In this document: piece after piece, positions 23,276-35,699 of the stretch
Numbering within the stretch: position 1 is the stretch's first letter
Layout of the letters: the number at the start of each line of letters is the position of its first letter
Source: Brachionus plicatilis
Taxonomy: Eukaryota > Rotifera > Eurotatoria > Ploima > Brachionidae
DNA: 64,000 bases
Direction of reading: 5' to 3'
Assembly (NCBI GenBank): GCA_010279815.1
Contig: QEOQ01000015.1
Span: 248,489 to 312,488, forward strand
Program-made: the position numbers and the translations under genes
Notes under the pieces: model-generated
Told to the model about the DNA's origin: nothing
Database searches by the model: none
Seen by the model: the letters and a program-made list of their open reading frames with translations, nothing else

Positions 23276-25057
23276 TTTTAAACACTTCCATTTAACATTC
23301 AAAGTGATGCTTATACTCTGAAGGAAATATCTAAGACAAAAATAAATATATCATATAAAATGTACATATATTCTGAAAGCGGATAAGATAATCTACAAAA
23401 CGGTATGTTGAGTTTATATAAATTTGGCTTCGTTCATGTTTTATTACAAGAAAAATTATCAAAAAAGTATCATTTTTTAATAAAAACGAAACTAGTCCTC
23501 CTAAACACCATTTACCTCATTTTTGTATATCAGATTCTGAAACAAGAGAAAATTTCGTAGTAAACTTTGGGAGTAGTTTTTTATTTCTTTTTTTTTTGTT
23601 TTTCGAATTTTTTAACCAAAAATTCACTATTTTAATAAAATAGTATTTTACATTATATTTTCTACTAAATTTAGACAAATATTAAAAAGTTTTATAATTT
23701 TCAAATATATTTTATTAATTTAGTATTATAAATTTTTAAATGTTCTTGATATTTTTCATTTGACCTTTCACTAAAATAATTATTTATTATAGAACCATAG
23801 ATTACATTTTTTCTGTATGCTTTTACTAAATACCAAAATCTTCGATAATATTTTAAATTAATATTCTTTTTTATAATTCTTTTAATAATCAAGAGAGAAT
23901 TTATAAAAAATACATCCTTTTAAAATTATATCGAAGATTTCGGTATGTAGTTGAAACATACAGAAAAAATGTCAATCAAATTTTAAAATCTTTGCTTAAT
24001 ATTCTATTAATTTTCTAAAGTGCTTTAGATCTCCCTCAATTGAATTGAAGACTAGAGGGGTACAAGATAATGTAAAGAAAATTATAAATAAGTAATTGTC
24101 TTTTAAAAAAATTTTTATATCATTCTCTGAATTTCTGCTTCTGCATTTACGTTTACTTCATTTTTTCTCTGTATTAATTGAATAAAAATATTGATTTAAA
24201 TGATTCACATGATCATAAAAAATCAATATAAATAAATTAAAAATTATTTTAGTTAAATTTAAGTTTAAAACAATTGTCTGAATCGAATCTTAAATGGAAG
24301 TCTAAATATCTACAAAACCGACTAACTTACAGCTTTTAAGAATTTTTTAAATTCCGAAGCATATTTTTTTCATTCGGAACAAAAGAGAACTTGATTGTGA
24401 AGCATTTTTTAAAGCTTTCCAAAACAAAATATTGTAGCTTCAAGTATGTATAGACCTCTGAGTATTATAATTTATCAAGAATCATTGATATATTAAAAGG
24501 TGTCTAATCTAAACTTGAAAAACCGCTGACACCATGTGAAAGCGATATTGGCTTTAGAAATTTTTGCCCGTTCAGCACGGTAATGCATACTAAAAAATCT
24601 GATCTAAATTTTAAAACCATTTTATTTTTAAATCCAGCGGTTTGCTGTCTAATTCGTTTAGTTCATTAGGGGTCATTTTAAATTTAGATCAAAATCAAAT
24701 TTCTGCAAAAAATTTAAAATCTAAATTTAGTTGTAAATTTAAAGCAGGCACTTTTAGTAATTAAAATATCAGAATTGTTAACCTGAATACCAAGTAAAGC
24801 TTTGATTTCTTAATTTTTCATTCAAAACAACAAATTTCAAAACGCTAACGCTAAGAAAAATTAATTCTAACTCCAACTTAAAATAAAAGTAGAAAATCTT
24901 GCAAATAATAAGAAAGCTTAGAGCTCAAATGTACATATAGTAATTGAAATAAGTTTTTTTTTTTTGAAAAAAAATTTCAAATATTCTCTTCTAGGAAACC
25001 TAGCTTTTTACCTAAAAACGAAAAAATTTTTTATAACTTTAAAATTTTAGATTGAGA
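23276..25057. other. Intergenic region with no clear gene
   Basis: AT-rich. A patch at 24430-24660 has short coding-like runs (GFRNFCPFSTVMHT) that could be a decayed LINE reverse transcriptase, too weak to call. The minus-strand frame at 23701-23892 is A/T-biased and probably chance. Confidence 0.35.
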
Positions 25058-26631
25058 ATGACTGCCCAACATTGGTCTCAGTCTTTGTCAGTTTCAATGG
25101 ACGAACAGTAAGCTTTAAATGTCCAAAAAATTATTTAAATTTTAACAAGACACCAATTCAAGCTATGAGCACAGCTTTTTAATCCTAGGACTAATTGGCT
25201 TTTCGACCATGACTTATTTGGCCTCACTTGTAGCCAACATTCTGTTTGCCACTGGAACTAGCCTTTTCGGTAATTGACTTTTAAAAAAATTTTTTTTGAA
25301 TAAATTAAAAATTTATATTTATTAAATAAATAAAAAAGATTAAAAGTGAGTTAAATTTTCAAGTTTTTGTGTAGCTTAGCACCGCTTTTGACTTTCAAAT
25401 CTCTAAATTCAAAAACCAAATTATTTGTTTGTATTTTAGGTTTAAAAGCATTTCATTTTCCCACTGACGCTAATGTTTTGTACGAGTTTGATAGCAAATT
25501 GGCGCCATCTAAATTCGTCATGTACCTCTGGGTCCTGATTTTCGCCTACCAAGTACCCATTTAATGACGAAACAATTAAGAATTTTCTAATTATGACTTT
25601 TAAAAGCTAGCTTGGATTGTGTACGGAATGAGCACCATTTTCCGCAAGTCGTCCTCTGATTACTTGTACAAATATCCTCCGGTGATGCACTGGCTTGTTT
25701 ATTTGAATTTTTCCGCTTCAAATTTTTTGTACATCATATCACTAGTTTTTTGGAGCCGCGGATTGTTCATTGTATTATAAAAAAATTAAATTTAATTTTA
25801 AAAAAATGTTTAAAAATTCATTTAAAAAAAAAGTTTGCCACAGTGTACTCTTTTCTCACAGTGATTGGATTGTACATTTCTGCATGTGTGTCCCTATTTA
25901 AGTTGTCCGACTATCAACGAGAAATGTACTACACAGAAAAGTAATTATTTTTTTTTAAATTAAATTAAAGAGGTTTTTTTTATTAATTTTTTTAATTTAA
26001 ATTTTTTTATCTAAATCTGTATTAAGTTAACAAAATTTTTGCTTCTTTTTTTACAAAAAAGAATTTTTGCTCAGGAATTTAAAGAATTTCAAATAAAAGA
26101 GGGTTGGCTTTTTATGAGTATAAATATTAATTTTTGTTCAGATCTAAGGATGTCTGGTGCATTCGTATGCTGGTTCAAAATGGTATTTTTTTGTATGCAA
26201 CATGGTCATTTGTCATTTTTCTCCTAATGCTCAATTTATGCTTAATCAGCTCATTTGGTGTATCCAAAGAAATGGCTCATTTAGTTGTATTTATAGTCCT
26301 GTTGGTAAAGCTCATAATTTACTTTATTGCCGAGCTGTTCTTTGGCTATAACTACGCTAAATTTTTGTTCACTCCTTGGTTGGTCATAGCCATTTTTCTC
26401 TTGGACACTTTGATCAACCAGTCGGTGCACCACAACATGAGTTTGTATGAGCGCGTTTCGCCATTTAAATCCCAACACTTGAGCCAGACATTTTCATTTA
26501 CCAGACTTGACATGAATTCTTTCATCCACTACATTGTAACTGTGTTTTATTTATTTTTATTCGTAGCCAAACTGGCCAAGTTTGTATATAAAGAATTTTT
26601 CTACACAAAAAAATTTTCTCACTACTTCTGA
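25058..26631 (+). CDS. Multi-pass membrane protein of unknown function (six exons)
   Basis: Exons: 25058-25107, 25163-25269, 25440-25552, 25607-25771, 25834-25940 and 26142-26631, all with GT..AG borders and consistent phase, giving 343 residues. Hydrophobic segments suggest about seven membrane spans: near residues 25-45 (LGLIGFSTMTYLASLVANI), 75-95 (MYLWVLIFAYQLAWIVYG), 115-135, 145-165 (FLTVIGLYISACVSLF), 200-225, 230-250 and 310-330. I do not recognise a named family; the pattern of a tryptophan-rich span followed by a basic loop (STIFRKSS) is shared by uncharacterised invertebrate membrane proteins. The ATG lies 8 nt after a TTTTAG acceptor-like site. A relic of its exon 5 lies 2.6 kb upstream. 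The aspartate aminotransferase gene starts 186 bp downstream. Confidence 0.8.
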
Positions 26632-26684
26632 ATTTACCTCCAATTTTTTTTTCCAATTTAATTTATAAACAATTTGTAAATCGT

Positions 26685-26690
26685 AATAAA
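26685..26690 (+). promoter_or_regulatory. AATAAA polyadenylation signal
   Basis: Hexamer 54 bp past the stop of the membrane-protein gene; position fits a cleavage signal before the next gene. Confidence 0.4.
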
Positions 26691-26817
26691 ATTATCATTT
26701 CGTAAGCATCTTTTTATCTATGAGCTAGATTGGGGCCTAAACACTCCGATTGTAAATAAAATTTATTTAAAAATTATCTTTTTTCTTTTAAAAAAAAATA
26801 AAAAAATTTTAGAAAAA

Positions 26818-28152
<1,335 letters not shown>

Positions 28153-28246
28153 ATTATTAATTATTTAGGACAATGATGTTTTATTTTTAAGTTTAGTTAA
28201 AGAAAAAACTTTTACGAAGATTCAAGAATTTTGAATTTAGTTGTTT

Positions 28247-28252
28247 AATAAA
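28247..28252 (+). promoter_or_regulatory. AATAAA polyadenylation signal
   Basis: Hexamer 95 bp after the stop of the aspartate aminotransferase gene. Confidence 0.4.
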
Positions 28253-28854
28253 GATAATTAAAAAATAGTTTTTTTTTTTAATTAAAATTTTATTATTGAA
28301 ATCGTGACATTGTCGAATTAGCTTTAGTTATCATCACATTGAAATTAATTAAAATGGCTGATTAGTTTTTAAAGAACGTGACTTTTTTAAGGCTCAAAGT
28401 TTATCTTCTTTAAAATCATTTGAATATATTTTATATAAAAATCAAGTTATTTAAAGCGAAAGTTTTGATCAATCTAGTTCTATACCGAATCGTATTTATA
28501 ATGTTTTATTATTAACTGTTTTTTTTTTGAAAATTTTTTATGCTTTAATATCTATGGCAATAAGGAATTCAAAATTTTTTTTAAAAGATTTTTATTTTAC
28601 ATTTATATTTTTTTAAAATATAATTTGAGAAGCTCCCCAGGTTCGTTCGAATAGCTTTCGCTTTTAAACCTACAATTTTCACATTTAATATTAAATAAAA
28701 TGTGAAATTAAAGAAGAAAGATTTTTCATTTGCAATATTATTAAAAAAGTATAAGGGATTTATAAAATTTAATTAAAAAATTAATGTTGTCTAATTGATA
28801 ATTTGCTACTAAATTTTTATTTCTTCTTTTAGATATATTCAAATAAATGCAGGA
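28253..28854. other. AT-rich spacer
   Basis: No gene or repeat recognised between the aminotransferase gene and the transposon-rich block. Confidence 0.35.
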
Positions 28855-29165
28855 TAATAATAATAATAATAATATATATAAGCTACAGCAAGTCTAGCTT
28901 GCGAAGGTGACCTACTAGGAGGTCACCTTTGGTAGGTCCTTGCACATAACACATCTGTTAATTTAATTTTTTTTATTAATTTATTTTCACCCAAGTCGAC
29001 TTTTCGCCTTTTCCCTTGCTTCCCTTATGTCATTCTCATTTCGATGAGCTCTTTCGTGATCTTGACCTCCATGTTACTGCTGGTCGTCCAACTTTACGTC
29101 GCCCTAGAGGTTTCCATTAGGAGACTGTTTTTGGTATCTTTCTATGGTACCTTTCCAGATGTAAA
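28855..29165 (-). mobile_element. 5'-truncated LINE 3' end with (ATT)n tail
   Basis: On the minus strand from 29165: a frameshifted coding end with RRKVGRPAVTW, then DIREAREKAKSRLG and a stop. These match the GRP..TW and EA...A.R pattern at the C-terminus of many LINE reverse-transcriptase proteins. A short 3' UTR follows with a perfect stem (AAGGTGACCT / AGGTCACCTT), ending in a run of ATT triplets (28857-28875 on the plus strand as ATAATAATA). Typical of a 5'-truncated insertion. Confidence 0.6.
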
Positions 29166-29619
29166 AGCTATTGAAGTGTTTTATTTAGGGTTGGTCGACC
29201 GGTTTGTCTAAGCCGGTATCTTAATAAAATATATTTATTTTTCAAAAAACTTTGGTTTACTATTTTGATATTTTCTTTAAGGTATAAGCTTTTTATTAAA
29301 TCTAAAGATTTAACATTTTTTATTTATTTATTTTTTTATTTTATTTGTTTTCTGTACCGAGCTAAAGCTCCTTCAAAATAAGTTAAAAAGTAAAATAAAA
29401 AAAAAAAAAAAAATAATGAAATAAAATAAAAATAAAATTAAGGTTAATAAAATAAGATAAAAAAAAAGAATCAAAATAAAGTAAATAAGCTAAAAAAATG
29501 AAAGATGAAAAGACATAAATAGGAATAGATTGTTACATGTTGCACATGTTTAAATAGTTCAAGTTTCAGGAAAAAAAGAAGAAATAGTAAGGGAGCAATT
29601 ACACAATGGAGTTGGGTAT

Positions 29620-30143
29620 TCAATATATCTTGATTCGAAACCTTCTTTGTATTCCTTCACCAGTCTTACAACCAATGGAATAGAATGTCCCAACATATCT
29701 CTCACTCAATTCAAAAAGCCGATTCGAGACTGTTAGTAATTTTAGTTTATTAAAAGCCTCATGATGCACGATGTTTGAGGGAGTATCATATTTTAACTTA
29801 AGAATAGATCTGACTGCTGTATTCTGAATTGCTTGTAGTTTTTTGATATTATTTTCTGAAAATAAATTTAAAAAAAGGCCGCTAACTCTTTTTTTTTTAT
29901 TAAATGATTCCAAAATTTTTTGAATTAAAAAGAAAAGATTATCTGCTGTTCGCCGGTGTTTCCTAAATCCAGATTGCTCCTGGATAAGGAGTGAATTTTG
30001 TTCCAAAAAATTGTATAAATTGAATATACTATGCGTTCCAGTAGCTTTCCTAAACAACTCGTTATACTAATTAGTCTATAATTTAAATGATCTTGTAAAG
30101 AAGAGGCTTTTTTTTGAATCATAGTATATTCGATGTTTTCCAC
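29620..30143 (-). pseudogene. LINE reverse-transcriptase fragment with deleted core
   Basis: The early RT block (EQNSLLIQEQSGFRKHRRTA, residues 17-36 of the 30057-29620 frame) is present. The frame then jumps from FNKKKRVSGLFL directly to the region after the catalytic core (ENNIKKLQAIQNTAVRSILK). The FADD/YADD motif and motifs A and B are gone, so the copy cannot be active. The overlapping frame up to 30143 carries a little more of the upstream part. Confidence 0.8.
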
Positions 30144-30270
30144 GCTTTAGGGAATCCACCTTTTCGAAGAGATAAATTAAAAAGTTCTATAATTTATATT
30201 AATGAATTTCTAGGTAAGTTTTTTAACATTAAATTATGAATTTGGTCAGGTCCTGATGCCGCTTCATTTT

Positions 30271-31673
30271 TCAATTTTTTAAAGCCGTAATTAATTCATT
30301 CAAGCAAATTGGATAATTAAAATTACACTGGGTATTGTTTCTAAAGAAATCAGAGTTAGAATTTAGTATTTCGAAATCTTTCTCGGTATCAATTAAATCA
30401 GAATTAGGACTAAATATTGAAGATAAAAGTTCTCCGAAGCATTTTCCCTTTTCTTCATTAGTTTTGAATTCCTTTTCATTTAAAGTCAAGTAAGGAATTA
30501 AATTTGATCCTTTATTTTTTCTAAATTTATTAATTTTTTTCCAAAAAGGTCTTCTTGTCAGTGAGTTTTTTCCCATCTTCTCAATAAAATCAAACCAATT
30601 TTGATTCCAGAATTTTTTAAAGAGGCCTTTAACTCAGATGTAAGTTGATTAAATTTTTGCTTTAGCTTTTGACAGCGAGTTTTCTGGAGGTTTCTTCTTT
30701 CTTTCCTACGTTCTTTGATCAAATTAACAATGTTCGGTGGAAGACTCGTTTTGTAGATTTTCTTAGAAAGATATGGAATGCTTTTATGTGAAGCAGAAAT
30801 AATTTTTTCTGTAATTTTATCATTTAGTTGGTCTATTGTGAGTGAACTTTCAGTGATATTCACTATTTGAGAATTTAAAATCTCGCTGAATAATTGCCAG
30901 TTTGCTTTCTTATAGTTAAACTTTTAGCTGCTGATTTATTTTCTAATTGATAGCCCATAGAAATCGATGCTTCGATTGGGAAATGGTCACTAGTCATGTC
31001 TTGACTATTTAAGACACAAAAGTCGATAATTTTGTCAATTAATGAAGATGAAACTAAAAATAGATCAAGAATTCCAAAGTAATTCCTATTAAAACTATTG
31101 AAAGTAGGACGCTTATCATTGGTTACTGAAAAGTCTAACTCATTGATTATTCTTTCCAACATTATTCCGTTTTCATTTTCCCCTACGCAGCCTTTTTGCT
31201 TTGTTCTAGCGTTAAGATCACCACCTAAAATGTTGTTTCTACATTTTTTTTTACTGTTTTAAAAAACTCAAAGTTCAGAAGCACATCGAGTGGATTAAAA
31301 AAACTAAATATTAACAATTCATTATTCTTTCCTAAGTTCATTTATTTACAAAGGATTTCGGAATTGAATTGCTCATAAGAGAAATCTTGTTTAAATACAA
31401 TTCCTTCTTTAATTAATAAGCTACTCCTCCTCCATATTTGTTACGTGATTTTGTTATGAATTGATAATTGTGAAAATCAAGATAAATATTTGCCTCACTC
31501 AAATCTATTTTTAATTCAGTGAGCAAAATAATTTCGGGACATTTTTGAGCTAAAAAATTGGCTAAGAGATGAACCCTTCTAGGTAAATGAAGACAATTCC
31601 AGTGTGTAATTACTATCCTTGTTTTATTAAGAGGTTTTGTTCTTAAAGTTGATTTATTAGTCTTCTTGTTCAT
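30271..31673 (-). pseudogene. LINE endonuclease and linker, broken frames
   Basis: The frame ending the 31673 reading shows the AP-endonuclease opening: THWNCLHLPRR, CPEIILLTELKIDL, and YGGGVAY. The frame at 31162-30875 carries FGILDLFLVSS and MTSDHFPIEASI, the last endonuclease motif (SDHxPI). Frames at 30863-30271 hold the basic linker before the RT, including KTSLPPNIVNLIKERRKERR. Frameshifts and stops separate the pieces. Confidence 0.8.
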
Positions 31674-32199
31674 TCTAAATTTTATTCAATGCTGTTTTGA
31701 ATAGCAGTTTGCTGACCAACTTCGTTAGATGATTGATCTACTTCAATTGAACATTCAGTTTTTGAACTGTTTGATTCAGACTCGAAGTTATTGTCGTTTT
31801 CATTTTCTTAGACAACTAATTGTTTCTTTGATTCTTTTTCGGTGAACTCTTTTTCATTTGGATCAAATTCGGAAAATCTTTGATTTGATTTTTGGTTTGG
31901 AAAAAAGTTTCTCTCTCATTCTGAATATTTGAGCGTACATTGACAGGTGACTGACATTGTGGTAGAAAGTCGTTTAAACGCCTTACCAAATGGTCTTCTT
32001 AAACTTGAGTCTTAAGGTCTTGTGGGCTAAATTGGGATATTACATCATTGAAATTTGTTGGCTGATATCCATGTGTTTTTGGCATCACATTTTCATCATC
32101 ATATTTTTGGCCAGCTTCAAATATTGATTTCGTTTCTTCTTGGTCAATGTAAAGATCATTGTAATCAGTCTTTTTCCTCTCAAGCGACTTTAGCTTTTC

Positions 32200-32743
32200 G
32201 GCAATTGAGCATTTTTTTTGTCAAGTGTCCTTTCTGATGACACTTTTTGCATAGTGTTTCTTTGACAGGGCATTTTGCTTTGTTGTGTCCTTCATCTTCA
32301 AAAATAGCATTTCTGCTTTTGTCCAATAATTGACACTACACACTTTAAACCATACATTATTTTGGGGCCTGACAAGCTTCCAACAATGTTCTCAACTTCT
32401 TTTGGAAATGATATTCTCACTCTTCTGACAATATTATCCATTCGGGTCTATCTTTATATTTTTCTTCAGTAATGTGTTCAATATTAAGTCCATCAATTCG
32501 AACAGCATTAAAGAAGGTTTCAAGTCTATGATTCTCGAAATCAGAGGGCATGAAGTGAAAACGAAAAGTACAATACCTTCTGAGATCAGGGACTTTATTT
32601 GCATCTTCAAATCTCAAAATGGTTCCATTGATATTGATGTCTCGATCGAAAATTTTGGCAACATTAAAAGCAGCATTAAACTCTATTATCCAAATTTTGT
32701 TTGAAGAGAAATTGTAGATACTTGTGATCGCATCATTTTCCAC
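32200..32743 (-). pseudogene. LINE ORF1 (RRM-like domain plus zinc knuckle)
   Basis: The first 108 codons (32743-32417) look like an ORF1 RNA-binding fold (KVPDLRRYCTFRFHFMPSDF, FFNAVRIDGLNIEHI). Further along the minus strand (about 32290-32215) a CCHC knuckle is readable as CKKCHQKGHLTKK plus C one frame away, so an A-run shift breaks it. Function in an intact element would be nucleic-acid chaperoning. Confidence 0.6.
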
Positions 32744-33039
32744 TTGGTTCAGGACGACATCTAGTGCACTAAATAAGACTTTATGGCAAATCGGTTTGTC
32801 TTACCTCTTCAAGTTTAGCTTGACCGAATTTCTAAATATCCACGGCCGGTTTTGGTTTGTTATGTTGAGCGACATTGCCAGCACACAACTTTCAACGGTT
32901 TTTTAAAATCACGTGATGACGCTATTAATTAAATTTTGTTTTTTTAAATTTGCTAAGCCAAACGACAATTTTTCAAAAAGTTGTATTTACTTTTTTTTTC
33001 ATTGATTTTTGAAATTAATTTAAAAAGTATTAACTTTCC

Positions 33040-33260
33040 GATTTGAAAAAAAAAACGGTTTCATAAACCGGTTTTTAAAAAAAACTGGTTTCATAAACCG
33101 GTTTCAAAAAAAAACCAGTTTCATAAACCGGTTTCAAAAAAAAACCAGTTTCATAAACCGGTTTGTAAAAAAAAACTGGTTTCATAAAAAACCAGTTTCA
33201 AAAACCGGTTTGAGAAAAAGCTGGTTTCAAAAACCAGTTTGAAAAAAAAACTGGTCCCAA
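33040..33260. repeat. Tandem AAACCGGTTT units
   Basis: About eight imperfect copies of a 25-30-bp unit built from AAACCGGTTTCATAAACC and A-runs, partly degraded to AAACCAGTTT. Each unit is self-complementary at CCGG. Part of the right arm of the hAT foldback. Confidence 0.8.
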
Positions 33261-33539
33261 AATTCTGGTTCGGTTTCGAACCGGTCGACCAACCCTGGTT
33301 TTATTATTAATGCATTGACTTAACAGCTGAATATGTTTTTTTGCAAAGGTCAGCTTTCGAGAATTTCTCAGGCTAGTTTTACTAGTTGTGTTACAAGACT
33401 TCATTACAATTAGAGCTTATGAAAATTATGTTTGCTTTAAGCAATGAATCTGATGACTTTAAATCGAACCGAACTGTTCAAAAGCAAAGCTTCTCCATTC
33501 GTTTCTTGTTTTGTTCTTGTTCCAAAACTTTCAAATCCA

Positions 33540-34235
33540 GAAGAGCTTCAAATTACATTAGACGTAAGGTTGATCGAATAAACGAGTCAATTGAGAAAGA
33601 AAGGCATAATATGCCAACCATAGAAAAGCTAATGGTTGAGTTTAACGGAGCAAAGTATCTCAGCAAATTAGACTTTAGGGTGGCTATCATCAAATTAGTA
33701 TCCACTGGGATAGTAGATACATTACAGTTTTTAGAACACCAAAGGGTCTGATTAGATATAAGCAGTTGGTAATGGGTATTTGCTGTACTTTCGAAATGTT
33801 TCAGAATGCGATTGAACGTTCTCTAGATGGTTTAATTGGTTGCAAAAAATATTCGATGATATTTTTGTAAGAGGTACAAATTTAGAAGAGCATCATCGAA
33901 ATTTTGAAGCCGCATTAAAGCGGTTAGTCAAACTAAGTCAAACTAAGAAAGATAGTTTTGCTAAGCAAAATGATCATAATTCATAGGATAAAATGAAAAA
34001 TTATGCTGATAAGCGTCGAATTACGAATAACCTCTCGATTGGTGATAAGTTAATGCATGCAAACAATTTTCACAACAAGAAGATTTATTATAAGTATAAA
34101 CCAAGATTTGGTAATGAAGTTTGGATGGTTAAAGCGATAAAAGGCTCTTTGATTACTGTTGCTAGTTCAGATGGTTAGACTTTAACTAGAAATTCTTCCT
34201 TGTTTAAGAGAGTACCTAATGCAATGGAAGAGGAA
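33540..34235 (+). pseudogene. Ty3/gypsy retrotransposon pol, deletion derivative
   Basis: Reverse-transcriptase blocks are seen first: ERHNMPTIEKLMVEFNGAKY and LSKLDF, then after a frameshift MFQNAIE, and in another frame IFDDIFVRGTNLEEHHRNFE (the YxDD region reads FDD). At about 33950 this joins directly to the C-terminal integrase region: YADKRRI, RFGNEVWMVKAIKGSLITVA and NSSLFKRV at about 33993-34215. RNase H and the integrase catalytic core are missing, so an internal deletion fused RT to the integrase tail. No LTRs are seen. Confidence 0.75.
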
Positions 34236-35110
34236 TTATAACATGAAATTCTTCCAGAGTTTAAAGGCAGCTCAGACATTCAACCTAATAATGAGAAAAA
34301 ATTAGATCAAAGTCAAAATAATCAATTGAAATAACCAGCTAGATGTGTATCTACCAGAACAGTCATACAAGTTGATCGCTTTATTTCAGAACGAGCTAGT
34401 GGCTTATTGAGTAAAAACCAAACGACTAAAAAGCATTAGACAAATATTTAAATCTGTTTTTTTATTTTGTAAAATTCTATTAAATTTTTTTTGAAATTCG
34501 GATTCAAAAAAAAAGTTCAGAGGAAATGTAGTGTTGTCAAGACTATCTTAGGACCTCAATTGTATTAAGCTGATCTTAAGTTACAAATGCTTAGTCAGAA
34601 ATTAATTTTTTTAGTAAAACAGTTTTAAGTCACTATTATTTTTTGCATCTTTCAAATATATAAATGAATCTAATGAAGTTACAAGTAAAACTTATTATTT
34701 TGGACGCAACGTGTAATTCAGTATATTATGAGCCTTTGTTAGTTTTCACTTTCTTTTAAAAAAAATCTCTTATTATAAATTGACCTATTATGAAGAAAAA
34801 AAGGAGCTAAAAATAATCCAACAATAAGAATAAAAAAATCTTTAAATTTTTTTATTTTCTTTGAAATGTTTAATCTGTTCTAGTTTAATAATTTTTTTAG
34901 TTTCTTTACAGATTCTAAAAAAATTCTTTAGTGAAAAAATTATTTAAAGAAAATGTTGCAGAAGAGAAAGAAATAAGGTACTCCTAATCAGAACTCCTAG
35001 ATCTCTTTCTGAGGTAATGACGACGGTCCTTTAATCCGACGTTCTTCATTTAATACAGATTGCTAAATCTATCTAACATATATCTAATCTATTAGGTATT
35101 TCATATATAA
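34236..35110. other. Region after the gypsy remnant
   Basis: The first 200 bp may still belong to the gypsy element (coding-like Gln/Asn-rich sequence to about 34430). The rest is AT-rich without recognisable features. Confidence 0.35.
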
Positions 35111-35124
35111 TTCATTTTGATCTT

Positions 35125-35395
35125 TTTTTCATTTTGTTCATTTTATTCATTTTGTTCAGTTTATTCATTTTGTTCATTTTATTCATTTTGTTCAGTTTAT
35201 TCATTTTGTTCATTTTATTCATTTTGTTCAGTTTATTCATTTTGTTCATTTTATTCATTTTGTTCAGTTTATTCATTTTTTTCATTTTATTCATTTTGTT
35301 CATTTTGTTCATTTTGTTCATTTTATTCATTTTGTTCATTTTGTTCATTTTATTCATTTTGTTCATTTTATTTATTTTGTTCATTCTTTTTATTC
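35125..35395. repeat. 9-bp satellite TTCATTTTG/A
   Basis: About 30 tandem copies of TTCATTTTR with occasional TTCAGTTTA, open in several frames on both strands as an artefact. A short run of the complementary motif (TGAACAAAC) lies at about 35610-35660. Confidence 0.92.
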
Positions 35396-35699
35396 AAAAA
35401 TTTTCATTAGTCTTGAGAGTGAAAACGGCAAAAATTCAAACAATGATGAAGTTTTTGAAAACTTTTTATTTTTTAATTGGGTGAAATGTGATTGTTCAAA
35501 ATTTTTAAAAAATTTAAGTAATTTTTTTCTTTAAATTTTGACAAATTTTAAAATCAAATAATATAAAAAGACAAAAGAGAACCCAAATCTCGACAAACTC
35601 AAGAAACTGAGCAAAACTGAACAAACTGAACAAACTGAACAAAGTGAACAAAATGATTTAAATGATTTAAACAAGATATTCAATTAAATGAAATCAGTT

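Larger units (their letters stand above)
29320..32770 (-). mobile_element. Jockey/CR1-like LINE nested in the hAT foldback
   Basis: Minus-strand order: ORF1 (32743 to about 32200), endonuclease start (31673), linker (about 31160-30270), reverse-transcriptase remains (30143-29620), and a 3' tail around 29390-29320 with GAAGGAGCTTTAGCTCGG then AATAAATAAATAAA. The tail resembles that of the plus-strand LINE at 37.6 kb, suggesting the same family. Many stops and shifts; the RT catalytic core is deleted. Confidence 0.82.
29186..33297. mobile_element. hAT-type foldback element split by a LINE
   Basis: Direct repeats GTTTTATT at 29178-29185 and 33298-33305 form an 8-bp target duplication, the hallmark of hAT elements. 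The termini are AGGGTTGGTCGACCGG on the left and CCGGTCGACCAACCCT on the right. The right arm continues into a run of AAACCGGTTT units (33040-33260), and a short matching arm remains on the left. Between them sits a minus-strand LINE, so the original element was much smaller. Confidence 0.8.

Noticed and set aside
24430..24660. Possible LINE reverse-transcriptase patch (GFRNFCPFSTVMHT)
   Set aside because: Only one short motif-like run across broken frames; too weak without a search.
35112..35484. Long open frames on both strands in the 9-bp satellite
   Set aside because: The repeat unit is a multiple of three, so every frame without a stop stays open; no independent coding signal.
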